Source: Lampris incognitus
Taxonomy: Eukaryota; Chordata; Actinopteri; Lampriformes; Lampridae
Reading direction: 5' to 3'
DNA: 64,000 bases
NCBI RefSeq assembly: GCF_029633865.1
Contig: NC_079217.1
Location: 39,955,834 to 40,019,833, forward strand
Shown: positions 54,704 to 64,000 of the stretch, piece by piece
Numbering within the stretch: position 1 is the first letter of the stretch
Layout of the letters: each line of letters opens with the position of its first letter
Position numbers and translations under genes: made by a program
Notes under the pieces: generated by a model
What the model saw: the letters and a program-made list of their open reading frames with translations, nothing else
The model's database searches: none
Told to the model about the DNA's origin: nothing

Positions 54704-55444
54704 TCAACGACCACAACAGGGCCACGCCATGTAGTTTTTTTGCCCTTCCTTGCGTGCTTTGTCAACAAGCGGCCAAAGTTTTTTCCGACATTGTCTCTCC
54801 CAGTATGTCAGCTCCTCTGCGAGTCGTAGCTTCCCTTCCTTCATTACCATGGCGTTTACTGAAGCTTTCCAAATGTTCTGCATGAAGGTGTGCATGGTGA
54901 ACTGAATTATTACTGGACGTGTGCTTCCGTCTTACCTGGGGCGTCCGACCCGGTGTACAGTGTCGATGAGAAAACCTCGTTTGTTTTTCTCATCTGGAGC
55001 AATTTGCTCAAAGATCTGCTTCCTTGCATCCTCTGCGGTTTCGTTGATAGCTTCAGGGAGATTGAAAAGTTTCAGATTCCAACATCGATTGTAACGTTCC
55101 GCTTCTTCAATCTTCATGTCTTGTTCAGCCATTCGCCGATTCACTGCCCGCACCTTATCATTCGTTATTTTCGTTTGGTGTTCTGTCCCTTCGATATCTT
55201 CTTTGTCACAATATCTGCTGTGTTTTTACTTATCATTCGTTCGAGGGAAGTAAAACGCCTCATTAACTCCTGGACAGCTTTCAGTATGTCCGCATTGGAC
55301 ACCTCATCCTCTTGGCTGCCTGAGCAGACTTTCTTGGGGTTAGAACTTAACTCGGGTCATTCATGTAAGGGCGAGCATAGAGAGAATGAGCTTTCGTCTT
55401 CGAAATCCATCAACATGTTCCCCCACCTTCTCTCGCTTTGGCAT
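54704..55444 (-). pseudogene. L1 ORF1 (RNA-binding) remnant
   Basis: A coiled-coil-like N-terminus (about 55444-55150) with stops, then VNRRMAEQDMKIEEAERYNR followed by the RRM start CWNLKLFNLPEAINETAEDA and IDTVHRVGRPR. The C-terminal domain MHTFMQNIWKASVNAMVMKE and LWPLVDKARKEGQ follows. The order matches the coiled coil, RRM and CTD of L1 ORF1p. Confidence 0.78.
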
Positions 55445-55700
55445 GCTGACGTCCGGTAACGTTAGCATATAGCAGGCTGGTTAGCATTAATTTGGTTGCG
55501 CTCGTCAAAGTTTGTATTTCTCTCAAAAGTAATGACACTGTTAGACTGGAGTCTTTCCCGTGTCTTTTTCTCAAACAACGGTTCTTTTGAGTAACATCTC
55601 ATGGTGTTTTCTTCTTTTAAAGCAATTGGTGCTCAAAGCTTGTCAGAGCTCAAAGCAAAACGTGTTCACTGGCCGCCATTTTGCCCGACCTCCTGGGTTT

Positions 55701-57040
55701 GTACTCTTACAGATGACGTAACACATTATGATTGGCTGTGTACGACGGAAAGTGTACGGTTGCCGTGTGGTCGCGCCGCAGATTGTGTAGAGAAAGATCT
55801 ACATCTAATAAACAGTAAACGTTACATTTAATTGTTACATTTATTTATTATTATCTGTTTGTGTAGAGTGTAGGTTCACTATATAAATCAAACAAGGTAT
55901 GATGTGTTGAACAGTGAGGTTTCGAGGTGCTGCTAGAAGGTGTATTTTATTTAGACAGACCCAGGCTAGTTGTTCTCCAGTTTCTTATCTTTGTGCGTTG
56001 CTTCAAAAGTTTATTTAACAAAGGCATGGTATTTTTGACAGTAGGTGGGAACTGTGACATACATGAAACCTGTAAAATAATTTGTTTTTCAACCACTCCC
56101 TCTTCCCTAACCCTAACCGACTTTTCTACCTCTCTCAATCCGGATGTGATCATTGGCACATACAGATCGAGATTGGCAGAAAACATATAAACATCGCTCT
56201 TGCTTTTTCGGGCCTATAACTGGCAGTTGAAACAACTCAGATATTCATTAATGGCAATCATAGACGTATACAATGTTTTATTTGTTGGCGTATTAGAGCT
56301 CTGCAGCCCTCATCAAAATAGAACATCCATTCGAAACACTGGGGTGGTGCTGACATACTGTAAGCAATGTGCATTCACTGGACTCTATTTTATGGCCTCC
56401 GATTATCAGTTAGCTACAAGTCTTACTTTGTTCAAATCCGGAAAATTTTAACTTTGTTCAAATCCTTTGCTCTGATACGGTGCATGTTAAAAGGCATGCA
56501 GCTGTCTCGTATTGTGACCGGTTCAGTAACACAAAGCTGACTTGTTTAATTTGCCTTATAGCTTAAGTTACACTGTAATGTCATAAACCTATGGGAAAAT
56601 ACCAAAAACTATTATAATACTGGAAGGGTATAAAAAGCTACTTGACTTTTTACACAGTTCAAGTTAATTTTGTACAAAGTAAAAGTGCATCAGTTGTTTA
56701 AAGACTGTCCTGTGTTTTTCCAGGATGCTGCTCTCTACAGGCTCTCTATCGGCACATAACAAGCATAGGTGTGCAGATATTTTTTGTCAAAAAGTTAAGT
56801 TTATAACTCACATATCCATGTCAGTTGCTTCATCCACAATTGTAAAGGGCATAAAGTTGGACCCCTTTTTAAAGATTTGTAAAAATGATAATGAAAAAGG
56901 TTAAAGTAAAAATCCAAAGTTAAATTAAAAAATATAGTAAAGTAAAAACACATTAGTGAACATATTTTGATATATTTTAAATTTTCTGTAATAAATTACA
57001 TGAATCAATTATTTAAAAAAAAAATTTTTTTGTGGCTTTT
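55701..57040. other. golim4 intron 1: nothing recognised
   Basis: AT-rich non-coding DNA. No gene, repeat end or RNA gene was found by eye. Confidence 0.4.
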
Positions 57041-57044
57041 TCCA

Positions 57045-57318
57045 CCTTTATTTGATAGCGATAGTAGAGAAATACAGGCATGGGTGCAAGTCCATGAATA
57101 GTGGGATGACATCCAGTGCTTTACCTGTGCCCCCATCAATAGGGTTAGTGGTTGTTTCAGGAGGGGCATCCAGCGTAACATTTTGCCATACCGGATCAGT
57201 TGAGGCCCGGGTTAACAACAGCCGCCATTGGTGCTGTACCCTCACAGGGTACCGATGGAAACCATAAAATCCACTGTGGCGACCCCTGAGAAACAGGGAA
57301 CAAGCCGAAAGAAGAAGA
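57045..57318 (+). mobile_element. Retroposon with (GAA)n tail sharing a segment with the RTE leader
   Basis: ggggcatccagcgtaacatt, then ccataccggatcagttgagg and cccgggttaacaac, then gtggcgacccctgagaaaca and gccgaaagaagaagaag. The middle segment recurs (minus) at about 44112-44165 in the 5' leader of the RTE LINE. Confidence 0.7.
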
Positions 57319-57452
57319 AGTAGAGAGAGAGACAGGAAAGAGAGAAGGTATGACATGCAGCAAAGGGCCCGGGCCAGATTCAAACCCAGGCTGCTGCGGT
57401 AAGGACTCAACCTTATGTGGCATGCGCTCTACCAGGTGAGCCACCGGAGTAC
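57319..57452 (-). mobile_element. tRNA-derived SINE, family 4 (minus)
   Basis: Minus reading: tggctcacctggtagagcg (A box), gggtttgaatctggcccgg (B box), ctttgctgcatgtcatacc and a tctctctttcctgtctctct tail. It is head-to-tail adjacent to the (GAA)n retroposon. Confidence 0.8.
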
Positions 57453-57809
57453 CCCTCAATTACTTTCTATAGTGTTTTTGCAGACCTTTACCTTCATGTA
57501 TTTAAATGACATCATTTAGTCTAGTCTGGGATTTGTGTGTGTGTGTGTCCAACTTATATTTACCTAAATATCACATTTGGCTGCAGAATTGATCACAGCA
57601 GCCTGGATATGTGTCTTTGGAATATAAATTCATTGTGGTTCTCCCCTTGTCCCTGTTCCAACTTATCCTGTAAAACAGAGAAAGAAAATAACATGGTCCA
57701 TGCATAGTTATGACATCAATACTATGTGTACTGACAGATATAAGATTATCCAGTATAAGATGAATACCTGGTGTGCAGTTTTTTTTAATTTTGTTTTGGT
57801 TTTGTTTTT

Positions 57810-58113
57810 TCCTCCCCAACTGTATCCGGTCAATTACCCCACTCTTCCTAGCCGTCCCAGTTGCTGCTCCACCCCCTCTGCTGATCCGGGGAGGGCTGCA
57901 GACTACCACATGCTTCCTCCGATACATGTGGAGTCGCCAGCCGCTTCTTTTCACCTGACCGTGAGGAGTTTCGCCAGGGGGACGTAGCATATGGGAGGAT
58001 CACGCTATTCCCCCAGTTCCCCCTCCCCCCGAACAGGCACCCCAAACAACCAGAGGTGGCGCTAGTACAGCGACCAGGACACATACCCACTTCCGGCTTC
58101 CCACCCACAGACA
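57810..58113 (-). mobile_element. SINE family 2, copy c (minus)
   Basis: The inverse of the 3' two thirds of 34737-35190: ccaattgt-like tail, actccacatgtatcggagga and ctggtcgctgtactagcgcc on the minus strand. Confidence 0.8.
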
Positions 58114-58184
58114 TGGTGTGCAGTTTTTATAAAGCCTCCGACATTCAAGGCAGGTGTCAATGGTGCACATAGTGTAGAATCATA

Positions 58185-58655
58185 GAGATTCAGAATCATA
58201 ATCATTTAGAAGATCATAGGAACTGCTCTCCCATCCATCCAGGCCATCTTTGACACACAGTGCACCCGGAAGGCTCTTAGCATCATGAAGGACCCCACCC
58301 ACCCACCCTTCCCACATCCACTTCACCCTCCTACCCTCTGGCAGGAGGTACCAGAGCATCCGTGCTGCCTCCACCAGACTATGCAACAGTTTCATTCCTC
58401 AGGCTGTGAGGTTCCTCAACAGCCTGAACACTTAGGCCTTCCACTAAATTAATTTTTGACTGTCTTAATCACTGTCTGTGTCAGGTGTGCTTGTGATGTT
58501 TAGGTCTGTGTAGTAATTCTTGTTTTTAATGCATGTTTTGTTTTTAATATTTATTGTGTGTTATTTGTTTTTATGTGGCACTCAGGTCCTTGTGAAACAC
58601 AATTTCCTTCCCTTGTATGTATGAGACATGCATATAAGGCAATGACAAATAAAAA
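58185..58655 (+). pseudogene. LINE 3' end (RT C-terminal tail and 3' UTR)
   Basis: The + frame reads CTRKALSIMKDPTHP, then HFTLLPSGRRYQSIRAASTR and LCNSFIPQAVRFLNSLNT before a stop. This is the common C-terminal tail of L2/jockey-group LINE proteins. The 3' UTR then runs to gcaatgacaaataaa. It is heavily 5' truncated. Confidence 0.7.
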
Positions 58656-60311
58656 CAGCCTAAGTCTAAGAAGGCTTTTCTGCATTAAGCAGAGAGCTTG
58701 CTCCATGTAGCAACACCTGTGTAGATAAAAATGTCGGCCAAAAGAGCACATGTCCGTGGAGCCAATGAAAACATGCATAGACGCCACAGCACTTAAGTAC
58801 TGTACACTGCTGCAGCCTTTACTAAAGCATTTACTGTCAAGCCCCTGAAAAGTGTCCCATCTCCAAAAACATTCACATCCTGTTTACGTCTCATCTCAAC
58901 AGTACCTGTGTTTTTTCTAAGGCTACCTTACACTTGTTAGTGATAGTTTCTAAGTGACCCAAATGCCTTTTATTCCAGTTTCAAACAGCTGCAGTACACA
59001 CATTGAAAGAGGGGAAACCTAACGAGAAAATAAGTCACACCTGAAAATAAAGTAAATATTGGCCAGCCACCCTTCAGGAACATTTGCATTGTTGAATCGA
59101 TGCACCCAACCCATGCTTTTATTGTGTTGAAGCGATGGAGGGTTGATTCGAGTGCCAGACATGGGTCATCTGATATCCATGCTCGACTGTGCACAGCTGT
59201 AAAGTGACCTATATTTAGAGGGGGGCTGTAGCTTTGGGATTGTGAGCCGGGCGTATTGATTCAGTGTTACCCACTATAACCACAGGCCAACAGTTGTTAG
59301 TCTCGCCTTACATGTATTCTGACACGCGTGTCTGCAGGCCTGCAGGCCGGGACACTCCACCCAGCTTCATCATGTCTCTCTCCCACGCAGTTAAACCATA
59401 ATCGTATAAATCACATGTCTCTAAACAAGGTATATTAACTGCCATCGTTATTGTTTTTCCTATGATGTTTGTGCTAATGAAGTCTATTTTCTCTGCTGGA
59501 TTAACCAGCATGTTTTAAACCATAGAAAATGGCACAAAAAAACAAGCCCAAAACAAAAAACCCAACAACATTTTGCTCCCTTGAGTAAGAATCGCATCGC
59601 AGCCCCCTCGTAGACTGATAGGAAGTAGAAAGCCACGTGTGAAGTTGAATAAGAGTTTTGTGAAACAAGTATGTGTACATTACAGAGGGGAAATGAACAA
59701 TGGCCAACTTAGTTAACAAACCACATTACAACACAAGATGATGTCACAACTTGTTTTGGAAATAAAATAAATGATAAAGATAGAAACATTTGTCAGGAAA
59801 TGAGCAGGTAAATGAAGTAAAATTCAAATTGGGAATGTTACTGGTAAATGTGTGTTACACTGACAGCTTCAGTCTGCAGTTTAAAGTAAAAGAGAAGCAA
59901 ATGCTGGTATGGGTGTAAAAAGTGTAAATCTCCCTTCAGTCTTTTGTTAGCTGATGATGAAATGAGTTTCCTGACTGATTCCTATCTCAGAGGGGCATTT
60001 TACAGATCAGCCCCCCACCAGGGGTGGATCTGCTGGGTAATCTCCGGCATTGCCCTTTTTCTTTCCCAAAAGCATCTGTAATCAGATTAGATGTCAGGTA
60101 AATCTTGCTGGTCATAGGTGGACAGATTCAGACCATGTCCAGTGGAAATAACTAGATAAATTGCAGCAGTGTGTGCGATTTGAAAGCATTTTTAAGACCC
60201 CCATGCATGTCAGTAGGAGATCCCAAGTAAGCCAAGGGTCCCATTTTAGTAGGCAAGCTTCAGTAAAGTAACCGGAAATATTTAATACCAATGCAAATAT
60301 AGAAACTTAAG
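58656..60311. other. golim4 intron 1: nothing recognised
   Basis: No gene or repeat boundary was recognised by eye in this stretch. Confidence 0.4.
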
Positions 60312-60319
60312 GCTCTGAC

Positions 60320-61112
60320 TAGGGCTGTCACAATTATTACATAATTGCCTGATCGCGATTATTTGACCAGACCGCGATCATTTTGCGTAATCGTTTCCAT
60401 TCATTTGTATAAAAACAGAAATGTCATATTTCCAAATTTGTGATATTGGGTTATACAAATAAAATGGATTGACCTTTTCCACGTCGTTTTCTACCGTGTG
60501 TCGTTTGACTGGCGCTCTGGTAATGATGTAATCTTGTTGCGCCCCTGGCACATGCGTGGTGAATTAGCGCCAACAAACTGTTTTATCTTGAGACGCTTGA
60601 GCATCTGTGGACATTCACATCATGGGCATAGTTGCAAAGCCAAACACGCAGATTTTGTTTTTAAGCCAAATTGATAAAGGAGAGCCCAACAACTTGGAGG
60701 AGGCGATTTGTCGGATTTGCAGCAAAAAGGTGGCGGTCACAAGCGCTAATACCACACATTTAAAAAAACATCTACGGATCCATCACCTCACCCAATTCGC
60801 CGAATTTGGGAAGACAGCCACCGCCGCAGTCCCATCCCGGCAATCGGCTGTTCCTGAAGCGTTCGGACAAGTGTCTAAATATAAACGTGACAGTGCCAGA
60901 TGGTGCACGTTAACAGACAGTGTAACGCTGTATACAGCCAAGGAAATGCAGCCGTTTAATTCGGCGGATTGGCAGAGGGGGCGGAGCAAAATAAGGTAAC
61001 TGGCCAAGTACAATTGGGGAGAAAAAGGCGGGGGGCAAAAAAAAGACAAATCGTTAATCGCGATTATTTGTATGACAATTAATCTTCAACTATCGTGATC
61101 GTGACAGCCCTA
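60320..61112 (+). mobile_element. Small hAT element with BED zinc finger (Ac-like), internally deleted
   Basis: Inverted termini tagggctgtcac (60320) and gtgacagcccta (to 61112), flanked by gctctgac and gctctggc (7 of 8 match). Both ends carry atcgcgatta-type repeats. It holds one BED-finger ORF and the tail of a family-2 SINE (about 60985-61045); the transposase catalytic part is missing. Confidence 0.85.
60622..60999 (+). pseudogene. BED zinc-finger N-terminus of an Ac-like hAT transposase
   Basis: MGIVAKPNTQILFLSQIDKG then AICRICSKKVAVTSANTTHL and KKHLRIHHLTQF: C-x2-C followed by H-x4-H, the BED finger layout. A linker follows and coding ends in SINE-derived sequence (QRGRSKIR). This would bind the element's ends. 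The RNase-H-like core is absent, so the product could at most be a DNA-binding fragment. Confidence 0.75.
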
Positions 61113-63796
61113 GCTCTGGCTGCAGGAGATGCATGTGTTGAACTGCGTTCTAGATGATTTATGGGATAAAACCTGATTCACCAGCACTGACTCATAAACA
61201 GTGCGCTGCTGGATTACTGCAGCGTTACAGCAAACATGACAGGATAGGGAGAAAAATGCCCCGCCGTCTTGTCCTGAATTTTTTTTTTCTTGATCAGAAA
61301 AATCATGTTTATTAGCATCATCCAACTTCGCCTATGATCCTGGATGTGCTGCCATGTCAATAGGGTTAAGGTTTTGCCCATAGTAGAAAATGATCCGGAT
61401 TTAGTCAAATCCATTCATGTAGCTCTTAATCCCAGCTACAGTCCCCGAGGATTTAACGTTCGCTTTGTGCCAAACGGGTAGATATAGTAAACAAGGATGA
61501 AGGCTACCGTTTATCCACGGACCCTTTACACAGACATGGAAAAACTCCACAGGAAAAACATTTTCTGGAAAAAAACAAATGGGATAAACGGGATAAAAAG
61601 CATCAGAGGAGGAACCCCTCCTCCAGGACCCATAGGTGTGCAATGCAATATGTGCCGAGTTGGCACAGTAGCTAATGCAGCAACAGATTTAGCAACAAAA
61701 TACCCGAAGAAAAGCGCTTAATAACTATGAAAAAGGAAATGTATGTATGGAAAGCACTGCGTGCAGCGAAAGCGAATGAATTATCTTCGAACAAATGTCG
61801 CTGTAGCTCAGCATTGTACATGCAGCATCACCGACTGAGTGTCAAGTAGCCCCGGAAGACAAAGCACAGCGTTCATGCACACAACAGGCAGACCCACACA
61901 CACATCGCACAACTCACACAGACGAGAGTACAGACTGAGGACGGTGCGTATAGATGGGGTTGTCAGAAATGGTGAAGTTAGTTCATGACTGTTTAGTCAT
62001 GAACTGAAAGACGAAACAAGAGGCAGACAGAGGTCTTGGCAGAGGTCAGGGCCTGGGTCAGTGGGAACAGAGGAGGCAGAATTAGATTAGGTTAGCTCAA
62101 ACATGTTGCATTACCTGTTGAATACTGTACTGTGTACTCCTCCAGTCTCTGGCCACCTGTAGAAAGTGAATACAAAACACACACACACACACACACACAG
62201 TACCCAGTGTGTTATTGGAAAAGTCAAAGATCAGTATTAAACCATGGGTGCTTGTAAATGGAAATGACCCCCAGGGATTTTTTTTTCTGTGCCTATGCAC
62301 AGAGAGAGTTTCAACTCACTCACTCACTCATACACAGACTAACACACACAAAGCCCATTTTTAAAAGCGCTTTGGACTTGAACATGGTGCCCATCCACAG
62401 TGGCCAAACCCAGGCCAAGCCAGTTGTCTCTGCAGCCAACCAAGCAGACCCATAAAGGTCACCAGCGTGTCGAGCGCCCTTGTTCTCTGGGACCATGCCC
62501 TTTAGCTGTGGTGGAGGAGACACCTCCTGTTGACCTTGCGGGTGGGGGGATACACTCCACTGATGAGCCCATACCCATCGAAATGATCCCATGATAAGAG
62601 GCGGTAAAAGAAAGTGAATCAGTTGGTGGATGTGTGTTTGGGGGTATGGCATGAATGCTTGGTGTTTGTACTTCAGCGGTAGTGGCGGTTGTATGTTTTT
62701 GATCTCTTGCTGAAAGATCCTGGACGTCCCCAAAATGAAAAGCACAGGCTTGACATGCTGGTAAAGATGAAGATGAGGCAGACTACGTATCAAATTGTTG
62801 TTTTAGGGGCGTATTTAGTAGGGGTGCAAGGAAAAAGTAGTTCACTACATTACGATTTTAACATTGCAGCTTTCCCCCCCCAAATTGCAATGTTGAAGCA
62901 TAATGAACAGATGCTACGTAGAGGTTTGAGCTATGATTTCTACATCTCCGAATGTTGGAGTTGTTTGGCTGTTTACTCCGGGAAGCATACTCATGTTTTA
63001 TATTTGTTGTACTCTCTGAATTATTGCAGTTTTCCCATTTTACTGTACATAAGAGATGATGGTGCCGTGAAAAAAGTGTAACTGTCGAATCACAATATTT
63101 ATAATATCGTGATATTTGAAAAATCACAATATGTATTGGCACGAAAATATCATCGTAGTATCGAACCAGGAATTCCCTGCCGATTCACAGACCTACTATT
63201 TATCAGGGAGACTTCCTCTTCAACTAGAAGGTTGTGGCTCAAACCCAGGAAGTATCCTGGTAATGTATTTCATGATCAAGACGCTTGGGAATTTGCCTTC
63301 AGGGATAAATCTTTCTCTGAAGAAAAACAAACAAAAGCCCAAGTATACTGATCAGCACCTTTTTATTTACTTGTTGGATAGAAAAGGGATCTGTTCTGCC
63401 CTGAGTCTACACTGTTCTTTATTATTTCTCTTGTGTCCTCAGCATCCCTCATACCATCGCTTTTTTTTGCCCTCAAGCTGCTAATATTGCTAGTAATGCT
63501 AATATCGCTTATATTGCTTGCTTGGGCGCTACATTACATCTAAACTAATACACACTGTGTGTTTATGCGTGCTGTGATGGTCTCAGCCCCCAACTTCCTG
63601 TGGTTGGATACTCAAGGCCAGTTTTTTGTAGGGGTTTTTCTTCAATAGTTCGGCAATTTATGATCGTCCAATCAGCGTCACCACAATGCCGTCAACACCC
63701 CATCTCTGCTCTACTTTGATTTCGGACGCTGTAAAGTAGAAATGCATCAGCGACACTCGAACGAGTTGCTGGGCTTTAGTCATTTGTTCTCAAGAG
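61113..63796. other. golim4 intron 1: no gene recognised
   Basis: A short (CA)n occurs at about 62179-62200. The stretch 62800-63160 has gatttt..caatattta blocks that could be an old hAT-type repeat, but no ends were found. Confidence 0.35.
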
Positions 63797-64000
63797 ATGG
63801 ATGCAGAAAGCCAGGAGATAAATGTACATCTTTTTGCAAAGACGGAAGATGCACAGACCACGAATTTATATATGAGGGAGGCGAACACTAGGAGGGAAAA
63901 ACCTGGTCAACATCTCATCCTTGTTCAGCGGGACACAGGCACAATAAAATGGTGTTTATTGCATTTTCGACCAAAGCATGATCCTCCATTACAAACAGAT
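63797..64000 (+). CDS. Open reading frame running off the right edge, unrecognised
   Basis: From ATG at 63797 the frame is open for all 68 codons to the window end: MDAESQEINVHLFAKTEDAQ and so on, with basic REANTRREK and HFRPKH parts. The composition is plausible for a protein, but I recognise no domain. It lies in what should be golim4 intron 1, so a transposon ORF or a chance frame are the likeliest explanations. Confidence 0.25.
   Translation, partial: MDAESQEINVHLFAKTEDAQTTNLYMREANTRREKPGQHLILVQRDTGTIKWCLLHFRPKHDPPLQTD

Larger units (their letters stand above)
52897..55700 (-). mobile_element. L1-type LINE with ORF1 and endonuclease but no RT
   Basis: In minus orientation: a 5' leader starting near ggaggtcgggcaaaatggcg (about 55695), ORF1, then the ORF2 endonuclease and linker. 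It ends with gatctaccaacccgggccgg and an A-run (T-run on + at 52896-52912). The RT and C-terminal parts of ORF2 are missing although both the 5' leader and a poly(A)-like end are present. An AAT microsatellite lies between ORF1 and ORF2 (about 54365-54385). Confidence 0.75.

Noticed and set aside
62320-62793. 157-codon minus-strand ORF
   Set aside because: No domain, histidine/proline-rich composition, no supporting splice or repeat context.
62800-63160. Old hAT-type repeat with caatattta / atcgtgatat blocks
   Set aside because: Looks repeat-like, but no paired termini or target duplication could be found.

Overview
The window is nuclear DNA from a ray-finned fish. It holds two split, intron-containing vertebrate genes on the + strand inside very repeat-rich DNA with fish-type transposons: Tc1-like elements, hAT, Ty3/gypsy, Penelope-like, PIF/Harbinger, RTE and L1 LINEs, tRNA-derived SINEs and long CA/GT microsatellites. 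There are no bacterial-type operons.

Host genes. (1) A complete seven-exon gene of the SLC66A1/PQLC2 family (lysosomal PQ-loop cationic amino-acid transporter) runs from the ATG at 23437 to the stop at 39850. The spliced CDS is 936 nt (311 aa). Introns 1, 2, 3 and 6 carry transposon or SINE sequence. (2) Exon 1 of golim4 (Golgi integral membrane protein 4, GPP130) lies at 47088-47274. Its intron 1 appears to fill the rest of the window. Human SLC66A1L and GOLIM4 both lie on chromosome 3, so the fish gene may be the SLC66A1L-type paralogue. A CpG-rich block at 15.26-15.62 kb with a good minus-strand splice donor could be the 5' end of a third gene.

1-12.06 kb is a Russian-doll nest. A Ty3/gypsy element (A) is split by an 11-kb hAT element (527-11581, 8-bp TSD). 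The hAT contains a hAT-like non-autonomous element (2044-3130, 8-bp TSD) and a second Ty3/gypsy element (B, 4048-9492, two 294-bp LTRs, 5-bp TSD). Gypsy B is in turn split by an intact Tc1-like element (6124-7704, TA TSD). 12-23 kb is intergenic: MITEs, a 5'-truncated Penelope-like element with a hammerhead-like terminal motif, a broken PIF/Harbinger transposase and a head-to-head pair of Penelope ends.

23.2-40 kb is the SLC66A1-type gene. Intron 2 has a degenerate LINE split by a solo LTR. Intron 3 has a THAP/YqaJ-type (ISL2EU-like) DNA transposon bounded by exact 22-bp direct repeats; it hosts two Tc1-like elements, one with an intact DD38E transposase. 40-46.5 kb has a SINE split by a 3'-truncated RTE LINE that itself hosts a THAP-type DNA element. 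47-64 kb (golim4 intron 1) holds a BED-type hAT, an L1 lacking its RT, SINEs, LINE tails and a small BED-finger hAT element.

Apart from the two host genes, almost all coding potential belongs to mobile elements. Most copies are broken; the Tc1-like transposases at 6421-7446 and 31147-32190 are the only intact mobile-element ORFs I see.
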